11,323 bases of DNA from Acetobacteraceae bacterium (lineage in GTDB: Bacteria; Pseudomonadota; Alphaproteobacteria; Acetobacterales; Acetobacteraceae), in NCBI GenBank assembly GCA_030039695.1, contig JASHVB010000334.1, forward strand, positions 1-11,323, in the 5' to 3' direction. Shown in pieces: positions 5,933 through 11,323 of the stretch. The notes under the pieces are model-generated. The model saw only the letters and a list, made by a program, of their open reading frames with translations. It was not told the DNA's origin and searched no databases. How positions within the stretch are numbered: position 1 is the stretch's first letter; every line of letters starts with the position of its first letter. The translations under genes were made by a program, and so were the position numbers.

Positions 5933-7326
5933 TGTGCGAGCCCTTGCCAGTAGGAGCCGAACAACACCACCGAGAAGATGAACCCAAGGACGACGTTCAC
6001 CACGACACCGCCGCTAAATGCCAGGAAGGGACGGCCGCCGGATGGCGCAAACTCACGCAGCCGGGTCGTCAATCCGATGCTGAGGAAACTGAAGGTGAAC
6101 GCCCAGGTGCGCAGCGTCGTGATCGGCAGGATCAGCTTCGGCCGCACCAGGGCATTATAATCCGCGAATGCGGTGTTCGGAACCGCCAGGGTCACGAGCA
6201 GGGAGGCCAGCAGGAAGCCGACCACGAATTTCGGAAAACGGCGCCAGATTTCGCCCCCATCGGCGCGCCGTCCGGTTCCTGCCGTTTCCCAGCGCGTCAC
6301 CGCGATGAACGACAACACAAAAGCCCAGATGCCGATCCATACGTCGCGGCCAACGACCTTGATCAGCGTATACGCCGCCACCGCCTGTTCCGCGCTGCCC
6401 GGTACCGCACCGGACGCGGCGAATCCGCCATAGGTTTGGGCTGCTGCGAACCCGGCGGCATCGGCGAATTCCGACGTGCCAATCCAGGCACCGCCGACCC
6501 CCGCGGGGAGCGACAACGCACGCGATGCCAGCGGCAATACGAAAATCATCACGATGGCCCACAGCACGACCAAGGTGATTGCGATAGGCGGGTCCTCTCG
6601 CCTGGCACGCACCGCGCCGCCAATGGCGATGGCAGCCGACACGCCGCAGACCGCACCTCCGGCCCCGAGCGTCGCTGCCAGGCGCCGATCCAGCCCCAAT
6701 TTGACGGCGATCGCGTAAATCACCAGGAAGGTCGCGACGGATACCACCGATGCCTGCAGAATCGCGACGGGGCCCGCCCAGACGATCAGGGTAAATGGCA
6801 GCGTCGCACCCAGTAGGACGATTCCGGTTTTGATGTAGAATTCAACGCGGAACCCGGCATCCAGTGCGCGGGGCAGCGGCAACAGGTTGCCGATGATCAG
6901 CCCGCCAGCGAGGGCGATCAGCGGAGGCTCGAGATTATAGTAGAGCGCACGATCCCAGGCCGCCGCGGCGAAAACCACTACGGACAGGACGTAGATCAGC
7001 ACGAAGCCGGCGGCAAAGCGGCCAAGCGGGTAGCCGATCAATGCAGCACCCACGGAGAACAGCGCCAATAGCACGGCGAACTGTGCCAGATAACGCAGGG
7101 CGTTGAGCTGGAAATGCATGAGGAGCTGCGGCCATGCGCTCCACTTCGCCGGAGCAACGGCCAGCCACGCAATGCTGCTGCCGCTCAGGAATAAACCGTA
7201 GGCCACGATGACAAGACCCAGACCGAGCCATACGGCCCACCAATCCTCCTTTGTCCAGAGCTCGCGCCAGATCGATCCAGGCGGCGGCGCGGCGGTATCC
7301 TCGAATGTCGTCGCGGCGTCACTCAT
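5929..7326 (-). CDS. YeiH-family (putative sulfate exporter, UPF0324) membrane protein
   Basis: A 465-aa polytopic inner-membrane protein of the YeiH/UPF0324 (putative sulfate exporter) family. Family members often sit beside taurine, sulfoacetate and other sulfonate degradation genes, where they are proposed to expel sulfate or sulfite. Roughly ten hydrophobic segments are visible, e.g. residues 32-49, 80-98, 105-123, 134-149, 166-186, 190-210, 248-268, 330-344, 367-383, 403-419 and 437-457. Family signatures include PPLIALAGGLIIGNLLPLP (134-152), KTGIVLLGATLPF (166-178), TLGAGGAVCGVSAAIAIGGA (219-238), AAYTLIKVVGRDVWIG (317-332), RFPKFVVGFLLASL (363-376) and FSFLSIGLTTRLREF (412-426). E. 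coli YeiH is about 350 aa; this longer form has an N-terminal extension with extra membrane segments and a longer central loop. ATG 7326 is chosen over upstream in-frame starts because AGGGGAA lies nine bases before it and the upstream translation looks noncoding. It is the first clear gene of the operon. Confidence 0.88.
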   Translation of the reverse strand: MSDAATTFEDTAAPPPGSIWRELWTKEDWWAVWLGLGLVIVAYGLFLSGSSIAWLAVAPAKWSAWPQLLMHFQLNALRYLAQFAVLLALFSVGAALIGYPLGRFAAGFVLIYVLSVVVFAAAAWDRALYYNLEPPLIALAGGLIIGNLLPLPRALDAGFRVEFYIKTGIVLLGATLPFTLIVWAGPVAILQASVVSVATFLVIYAIAVKLGLDRRLAATLGAGGAVCGVSAAIAIGGAVRARREDPPIAITLVVLWAIVMIFVLPLASRALSLPAGVGGAWIGTSEFADAAGFAAAQTYGGFAASGAVPGSAEQAVAAYTLIKVVGRDVWIGIWAFVLSFIAVTRWETAGTGRRADGGEIWRRFPKFVVGFLLASLLVTLAVPNTAFADYNALVRPKLILPITTLRTWAFTFSFLSIGLTTRLREFAPSGGRPFLAFSGGVVVNVVLGFIFSVVLFGSYWQGLAH

Positions 7327-7510
7327 GCGACCATTCCCCTGTGACAACAGGGCGCACCCGGCGGATCGACCATCTGCAGGTTGTCCGGGCCGTGGGCCTG
7401 CGCGATGCCCCGAAGAGCGGCGTGCATGGCTCCGATCTTGGTCGCGGCTGACCCGCGCGCGGACCGTTACACTCGAACGCGCACGCGGTCTCGCCAAGCC
7501 GGGTTGCCAT
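7319..7510 (-). CDS. possible short upstream ORF/leader overlapping the exporter start
   Basis: A 63-codon ORF begins at ATG 7510 with a good AGGAG eight bases before it and ends eight bases inside the exporter gene. In another frame, a 34-codon ORF starts at 7426 (MHAALRGIAQAHGP...) and its stop overlaps the exporter ATG as ATGA (7323-7326). Neither resembles a known protein; the first is rich in Arg and Pro, as GC-rich noncoding frames tend to be, while the second has more natural codon use. Either might couple translation to the exporter gene, or the two could be remnants of one frameshifted small gene. Confidence is low. Confidence 0.25.
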   Translation of the reverse strand: MATRLGETACAFECNGPRAGQPRPRSEPCTPLFGASRRPTARTTCRWSIRRVRPVVTGEWSHE

Positions 7511-7554
7511 TGGCGGTTTCTCCTGACCCCGGTTCGGGATCTGTAGCGGAAAGT

Positions 7555-7576
7555 GGCGGCGCCGTTAGGCGCCGCC
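7555..7576. promoter_or_regulatory. perfect GC-rich hairpin upstream of the sulfonate operon
   Basis: GGCGGCGCC (7555-7563) and GGCGCCGCC (7568-7576) form a 9-bp perfect stem with the 4-base loop GTTA. On the minus strand it lies about 230 bases upstream of the exporter start and about 45 bases before the upstream ATG at 7510, so it would fall in the operon's leader if the promoter lies further up. No U-tract follows on either strand. It may be a leader attenuator-like stem or a protein-binding site. Confidence 0.35.
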
Positions 7577-8183
7577 GAGTGGGATGGAAACGCTACCGCC
7601 ACCGTGACTAATCACGATAGCGGGTAGGACGTTCGCGTTATAGAACCTGGCTGTCAAGTGGAATACGCGCATAACAACTGAGACATCCGGTGGGCTCGGG
7701 CAAGACCTTGCCGAACGACGAAGGGTCATTGATTGGACGGCACGCCGTGCAGTGGGACTGTTTCGCAATCCATAGATGAGTCGTAAGCACAATATAACAG
7801 CTTGACGCACCTCGCGCGGCGAGACGCCACTCAGCGTCGACGCCCGGACCAGTATCGCCATCTGCCCCGCAGCCTGACGCTCAGCCCGGCTATGCCCTTC
7901 CGGGGCATCGCGGCCGGAACCGGCGGTCCGATACCGCGCTACGGCGCCATTCACGGTCGCCAGGACAGGCACGCGGCGCGGTGCAGTGCTGTGCAGGGGA
8001 GCCATCACCCGGGCACCTGCCCGCACCTGTGATGCGTCGCAATCGCCTGCGCGGCGGCAATGCGACGGGAATGGCAGTCCGACGGCCGCGGTCGGCAGGC
8101 ATTTCCACGGCCGCAAATATCCTGCTGGCCATCGGCCGCCACGCAGGACATTCGCCCATGAACGAAGCTGTGTGGGGAAGGTC
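7577..8183. other. divergent intergenic region between the sulfonate operon and the Rrf2 regulator
   Basis: About 0.6 kb with no convincing gene. Open frames on both strands lack ribosome binding sites and give Arg/Pro/Ser-rich translations without recognisable motifs. It presumably holds the control sequences of both diverging transcripts. The stretch around 7770-7802 is noticeably richer in A and T than its surroundings. Confidence 0.45.
7637..7657 (-). promoter_or_regulatory. promoter-like elements upstream of the sulfonate operon
   Basis: On the minus strand a perfect TTGACA (7652-7657) is followed after only nine bases by TATAAC (7637-7642, 5 of 6 to the -10 consensus). Nine bases is too short for one sigma70 promoter, so the two probably do not work together; TATAAC may pair with a weaker -35, or TTGACA may be part of an operator. 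This is the best promoter-like sequence I find between the divergent transcripts on the minus strand. Confidence 0.2.
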
Positions 8184-8212
8184 TTGCTATCCCGCACATC
8201 CTGCGCTATTAC
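8184..8212 (+). promoter_or_regulatory. putative sigma70 promoter of the Rrf2 regulator-cysK pair
   Basis: TTGCTA (8184-8189) and TATTAC (8207-8212) are separated by exactly 17 bases, each matching the consensus at 4 of 6 positions. They lie about 30 bases before the regulator's start codon, which would give a short leader containing GGAGG at 8224-8228. Spacing and position are good; sequence match is moderate. Confidence 0.4.
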
Positions 8213-8241
8213 CCGACGCAAATGGAGGACTGCGAGAGAAT

Positions 8242-8694
8242 ATGTTTTTAGCGCGCCGGGATCGTGGAATGGTCGCCGTGGCGATCGTGCTGGATATCGC
8301 GTTTCATGGCGGCGGCGACACCGTCGTGAGTGCGGCCGAGCTCTCGGAGCGCACCGGAATGGCGCGCCGGACTTTGGAACCACTGCTTCAGGCGTTGTCG
8401 CGTGAACAGGTGCTGGACAGCACGCGCGGTCCCAGCGGCGGATACCGGCTCGCCAGGCCGGCGCGCCTGATCAAGCTGACCGAAGTCATCTCCGTTGGCC
8501 TGAACAGCCTGGAGGAGAGCGCGCCGGATCTGACGGGGCGCCTGCAACGCGCGATTGTCGAGCCGCTGTGGGGCGAATTCGACGCCAGCCTGCAGGCACA
8601 GGCTGACGCCCTGACGGTGGAAGACCTGTTGCGCCGCGCCGCCAAGGCGGGGTTGCGTAAGCCGGTGACCGACCCGCTGAACTTCGCCATCTGA
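8242..8694 (+). CDS. Rrf2-family transcriptional regulator without Fe-S cysteines
   Basis: A 150-aa DNA-binding regulator of the Rrf2 family (IscR, NsrR, CymR, RirA). The winged helix-turn-helix is clear: VSAAELSERTGMARRTLEPLLQALSREQVLDS (29-60) is the helix-turn-helix with linker, and TRGPSGGYRLARPARLIKLTEVI (61-83) is the conserved wing. The protein contains no cysteine at all, so it cannot carry the three-cysteine Fe-S cluster of IscR or NsrR; in this it resembles CymR, the cysteine-metabolism repressor. ATG 8242 is chosen because Rrf2 homology starts a few residues later and GGAGG/GAGAG lie upstream; the longer frame from 7981 has a noncoding-looking N-terminus. cysK follows after 11 bases, so the two are probably co-transcribed. 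It plausibly responds to sulfur or cysteine status and may control both its own unit and the divergent sulfonate operon; that target set is inferred. Confidence 0.85.
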   Translation: MFLARRDRGMVAVAIVLDIAFHGGGDTVVSAAELSERTGMARRTLEPLLQALSREQVLDSTRGPSGGYRLARPARLIKLTEVISVGLNSLEESAPDLTGRLQRAIVEPLWGEFDASLQAQADALTVEDLLRRAAKAGLRKPVTDPLNFAI

Positions 8695-8705
8695 TCCGGG
8701 CGCTC

Positions 8706-9737
8706 ATGCCGAGATCCCGTTCAGTCCGAAAGGCACGTGCCCGCGAAGCGGGGGCGAGCTCGACACCCGCTCATTTCAAGATGAGGCCGTCAACGCCGCG
8801 CGGGCGGATCTATGCCAGCGTGCTTGACCTGGTCGGCGGCACGCCGCTGGTGCGCCTGCCAAAGCTCGCCCAGGCCGACAGCCTGCATGCCGATCTCGCC
8901 CTGAAGCTCGAGTTCTTCAACCCCCTTGGTTCGGTCAAGGACCGGATCGGTCTCGCGATGGTCGAGGCGGCCGAGCGTGCCGGTGAGATTGCGCCCGGCA
9001 GAACCACAATCGTCGAACCGACCTCCGGCAACACAGGAATCGCGCTGGCCTTTGTCGCGGCGGCGAAGGGGTACAGGCTGATTGTGACCATGCCCGAGGG
9101 CGCTTCGGTCGAACGGCGCAAAATGCTGCGCCTGATGGGCGCCGAGGTTGAGCTAACGCCCGCGAAGCTCGGCATGCCGGGCGCGATCGCGCGCGCCGAC
9201 GCCATCCTGAAGCACCGCTCGGATGCCTGGATCGCCCGGCAGTTCGACAATCCGGCCAATCCCGCCGCACATGAGGCTACCACGGCAGAGGAGATCTGGG
9301 TCGATACCGGCGGTCAGGTCGACATGGTCGTCGGCGGTGTTGGCACCGGTGGCACGTTGACCGGCATCGCCCGTGCGTTAAAGCCTCGGCGACCGAGTTT
9401 GCGTGTGATCGGTGTCGAACCACGGGAAAGCGCGGTGCTGTCAGGCGACAGCCCTGGGCCACATCGGATTCAGGGCATCGGTGCCGGATTCACACCGGCC
9501 GTGCTCGCTCGGGCGTTGCTTGACGAGATCACGACCGTGTCCGAAGCGGAATCCTTCGCCGCGGCGCGCCGGTGCGCAGCCATTGAGGGATTGCCGATCG
9601 GCATCTCGTCGGGTGCAGTCCTGCACACGATGCTTGATCTCGCCGCACGCCCCGAGAATACCGGCAAGCTGATTGTCGGAATCGCTGCGTCGTTTGCCGA
9701 ACGCTATCTGTCTACCCCCCTCTTCGCCGGCATGTAA
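8706..9737 (+). CDS. cysK: cysteine synthase A (O-acetylserine sulfhydrylase)
   Basis: A PLP-dependent enzyme making cysteine from O-acetylserine and sulfide. At 343 aa it is slightly longer than typical CysK (about 310-325). Landmarks: LVGGTPLVRL (42-51), KLEFFNPLGSVKDRIG (67-82) with K78 as the PLP Schiff-base lysine, EPTSGNTGIALAF (substrate loop), MPEGASVERRKMLRLMGAE, QFDNPANPAAHEATTAEEIW, VGGVGTGGTLTGIARALKP (the phosphate-binding glycine loop), PHRIQGIGAGF, and GISSGAVLHT near the end. The C-terminus AERYLSTPLF is standard. The first 25 or so residues are basic and not conserved; an ATG at 8781 would give a usual-length protein, and neither start has a good ribosome binding site. It follows the Rrf2 regulator by 11 bases. 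Its last 34 bases overlap the end of a convergent small ORF. CysM or a cystathionine beta-synthase-like activity is less likely. Confidence 0.92.
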   Translation: MPRSRSVRKARAREAGASSTPAHFKMRPSTPRGRIYASVLDLVGGTPLVRLPKLAQADSLHADLALKLEFFNPLGSVKDRIGLAMVEAAERAGEIAPGRTTIVEPTSGNTGIALAFVAAAKGYRLIVTMPEGASVERRKMLRLMGAEVELTPAKLGMPGAIARADAILKHRSDAWIARQFDNPANPAAHEATTAEEIWVDTGGQVDMVVGGVGTGGTLTGIARALKPRRPSLRVIGVEPRESAVLSGDSPGPHRIQGIGAGFTPAVLARALLDEITTVSEAESFAAARRCAAIEGLPIGISSGAVLHTMLDLAARPENTGKLIVGIAASFAERYLSTPLFAGM

Positions 9738-10102
9738 TTTTCTGCCTCTGGCGGGAGGCGCTGCACGCTGTTCCAGATACGCCGCCACCAGCGCCAGGCC
9801 CGGGCGGTCTTGCCAATGGCCCGATCCGTTGATGGGTAGGGCCCGGCCTTGAACAACTGCTGGGCCGCATTTTGCGCATAGGCCGCGGTTGGCCACACAC
9901 TTTGGTCCATGGTTCTGACCGTCGCGTGTGTGGCGACAAATTTCACGCCGAGCTCATGCTCGACGGCTACGCCCAGGAAGACGCCAGCGGCTTCGACCGG
10001 GACCAAATGCCTGATCGGAGCGCGTGGTTCGCTGACCTCCCATGTGCCTGGGAATCGAGCTGGCAACGAGTCGGTATTGTTGTAACCGGCGCGGCCTTGC
10101 AT
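9704..10102 (-). CDS. hypothetical 132-aa protein, unrecognised family
   Basis: An orphan minus-strand gene. The start is supported by GGAGAG nine bases before ATG 10102; the frame stays open upstream to 10279 but without similar support. Codon third positions are GC-rich as in neighbouring genes, and the composition is protein-like: PVEAAGVFLGVAVEHELGVK then TAAYAQNAAQQLFK and a Trp/Arg-rich RAWRWWRRIW (101-110). No cysteines, signal peptide or membrane segment are seen. The region VEAAGVFLGVAVEHELGVKFVATHATV may form a small beta sheet. It converges on cysK and overlaps its 3' end by 34 bases. I do not recognise a family and propose no function; a noncoding reading remains possible. Confidence 0.5.
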   Translation of the reverse strand: MQGRAGYNNTDSLPARFPGTWEVSEPRAPIRHLVPVEAAGVFLGVAVEHELGVKFVATHATVRTMDQSVWPTAAYAQNAAQQLFKAGPYPSTDRAIGKTARAWRWWRRIWNSVQRLPPEAENYMPAKRGVDR

Positions 10103-10813
10103 GGAATAAATCTCTCCGTCATCGTGTGAACGATGCGCCACGCGGCGCGTTGCGGGGCCACATGGCAGCACAGACGCTGTTGCACGCACCCATCCGAGCG
10201 CAGAGGGCGTCCTCTGTCTTGCAAGCGCTCGGCGGCGGATACGCCGTGCAGGCTCTCCTTGGCATGGGGCGGCTTTCATGATCGCGCGGAACTTTCACAC
10301 TCGTTTATCGAGTGGTCAATACGTAAATACGTGCCGGCGACGTATATATAGACCGCCTCGGCGGCCCGCTAACGAGTGGCTCCATTTCCCCACAACATAC
10401 CCGTTCAACCCGGTAGGTCGTCCCGGGCCTGGTAAACCCATGCAGTCGTGGGGTGAACTGCGCGCGGAGAGACCATCACCGGGTTGCCGACCCCGCAATG
10501 TGATACGGAAGACACTCCCATCGAGACGGTACCAGGCCCAGCGACAGCCGCGAAACGCCAAGGCGTTTGCGAATCCTGAACCGCTGCGGTGACACAATGC
10601 ACTCCACGAAACCCTCGCATGCCGCAACTAAGGCGTTGAGCCCAACCAATGGCTGCTATTGACGCTGCACGTAGGTTATGGGAGCAATTCAACGTAGGCA
10701 GTGAGTGGTAACGGCAGCGATGGGATTGCGGCTGCCTCGCGCCACCGCCGAAAAAACCAGTGACCGAGGTTACCGCGACCGCACCGATCAGCCCTCAGGA
10801 GAGCACAATCCAC
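10103..10813. other. long intergenic region without recognisable genes
   Basis: About 710 bases between the divergent starts of the orphan ORF and the TauD-family gene. No frame gives a convincing protein, and I see no tRNA, riboswitch or insertion-sequence end. Its centre has an A/T-rich tract (CGTATATATA, 10341-10350) next to a small palindrome, unusual against the GC-rich background. AGGAGA at 10797-10802 is the ribosome binding site of the downstream gene. Confidence 0.45.
10327..10345. promoter_or_regulatory. ATACGT palindrome beside an A/T-rich tract
   Basis: ATACGT (10327-10332) and ACGTAT (10340-10345) form a perfect 6-bp inverted repeat around GCCGGCG, followed at once by alternating TATATA. 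Another ACGTA copy lies at 10321-10325. The symmetry suggests a binding site for a dimeric regulator and the A/T tract could be a melting region, but it is about 470 bases from the downstream start codon. Confidence 0.2.
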
Positions 10814-11323
10814 ATGAGCGCCGTTCTTGACCTTACCCCGGCACAGGCATCCGCCATCGCCGTGCGCCCCCTGCAACCAACGATCGGTGCCGAGATCGAG
10901 GGGGTTGATCTACGCAAGCCGCTGCCGGCCGACGTTCGCGGTGCAATCAAGGCGGCCGTTCTCCGCTACAAGGTCGTGTTCTTCCGCGATCAGCCCATCA
11001 CCCGCGCGCAGCAAGCCGATTTCGCCCGGCAGTTCGGTGCGCTTTACCAGCATCCCAGCACCAAGCGCCCGGACCAAGAGCATCTGCCGGCGATCCATCA
11101 TATCGTTCCGCACGACCAGCAGAAGCCGGAGGACCAGACCATCCGCAACGGCGACGACGTGCGCGATGGCTATCATACCGATACGAGTTGGCGCCTGGTG
11201 CCGGCGTGGGGTGCTGTGCTGCGTCCGATCAATCTGCCCGAGGTCGGCGGTGACACCATCTGGGTTGACGCCAACCTTGCGTATGAAGGCCTGCCGGATG
11301 CGGTGAAGCAGCGGCTGGAAGAC
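10814..11323 (+). CDS. TauD/TfdA-family 2-oxoglutarate-dependent dioxygenase, 3' truncated by window edge
   Basis: The first 170 residues of an Fe(II)/2-oxoglutarate dioxygenase of the TauD/TfdA family, which includes taurine, alkylsulfatase and 2,4-D dioxygenases. Seen: the N-terminal VRPLQPTIGAEIEGVDLRKPL (17-37), typical of TauD; YKVVFFRDQPITRAQQADFARQFG (52-75), the conserved 'vvfFRdQ' block; GYHTDTSWRLVPAWGAVL (119-136), in which H121-x-D123 are two of the three iron ligands; and EVGGDTIWVDANLAYEGLP (143-161), matching the family's GGDT(L/I)W. The distal histidine and the 2-oxoglutarate arginine lie beyond the window. The ATG is supported by AGGAGA eleven bases upstream. By family it hydroxylates the carbon next to a sulfonate, sulfate ester or similar group; beside sulfonate genes a sulfonate or sulfate-ester substrate is the natural guess, but taurine itself cannot be assigned from the visible half. 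Confidence 0.92.
   Translation, partial: MSAVLDLTPAQASAIAVRPLQPTIGAEIEGVDLRKPLPADVRGAIKAAVLRYKVVFFRDQPITRAQQADFARQFGALYQHPSTKRPDQEHLPAIHHIVPHDQQKPEDQTIRNGDDVRDGYHTDTSWRLVPAWGAVLRPINLPEVGGDTIWVDANLAYEGLPDAVKQRLED

Noticed and set aside
4380..5987. soxC as a 535-aa protein starting at 5987
   Set aside because: The first 124 residues look noncoding and overlap the small Cys-protein gene; the Tat signal, ribosome binding site and homology all point to ATG 5615.
5932..6816. A 294-codon plus-strand frame antisense to the exporter
   Set aside because: It is a GC-rich mirror frame of a clear membrane-protein gene, with charged, low-complexity translation.
5929..7602. Exporter as a 557-aa protein starting at 7602
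   Set aside because: The extra 92 residues are Arg/Ser-rich and non-membrane; ATG 7326 has a good ribosome binding site.
7565..8383. A 272-codon minus-strand frame in the divergent region
   Set aside because: It overlaps the Rrf2 gene antisense, lacks a ribosome binding site and has no recognisable domain.
10278..10692. Open frames of about 100 codons on both strands (10278-10592 plus, 10316-10692 minus)
   Set aside because: No ribosome binding sites, no conserved motifs and mutually overlapping frames; treated as noncoding.
1..11323. CRISPR arrays, tRNA genes, intact insertion sequences, group II introns
   Set aside because: No regularly spaced repeats, no tRNA-like T-arm with flanking stems, no transposase or reverse-transcriptase motifs, and no domain V-like hairpin were found by eye.

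Overview
The window reads as GC-rich alphaproteobacterial chromosome. The protein flavour (SoxC/SoxD-like pair, long YeiH-type exporter, CmcJ-type oxidoreductase) would suit Acetobacteraceae or Bradyrhizobium-like bacteria, but nothing here fixes the genus. The theme is organosulfur metabolism: freeing sulfur from organosulfonates, oxidising the sulfite, exporting the product, and assimilating sulfur into cysteine.

Left part (1-2109, plus strand): the 3' portion of an FAD/NAD(P)-binding monooxygenase-like flavoprotein that runs off the left edge, then a complete CmcJ/NvfI-family oxidoreductase with a good ribosome binding site and a perfect 14-bp stem hairpin just after its stop. A gene-free convergent spacer (2152-2638) follows.

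Centre (2639-7326, minus strand): a compact five-gene run, read from high to low coordinates: a 465-aa YeiH-family (putative sulfate exporter) membrane protein; an 84-aa cysteine-containing small protein coupled to it by an ATGA overlap; a Tat-exported SoxC-like molybdopterin sulfite/sulfane dehydrogenase; a single-heme SoxD-like cytochrome c that overlaps soxC by 11 bases; and SsuD, the FMNH2-dependent alkanesulfonate monooxygenase. Together they suggest sulfonate -> sulfite (SsuD, cytoplasm) -> sulfate (SoxC/D, periplasm, electrons to the respiratory chain), with YeiH moving the sulfur oxyanion out. Neither the flavin reductase SsuE nor an SsuABC/TauABC transporter is in the window.

Right part: across a roughly 0.9-kb divergent region lie a cysteine-free Rrf2-family regulator and, 11 bases later, a CysK-type cysteine synthase (plus strand). 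This recalls the CymR-CysK regulatory pair of Firmicutes. A convergent 132-aa orphan (minus strand) overlaps the end of cysK. After about 0.7 kb without a recognisable gene, a TauD/TfdA-family Fe(II)/2-oxoglutarate dioxygenase starts at 10814 and runs off the right edge.

No tRNA, rRNA, CRISPR array or intact insertion sequence was recognised.
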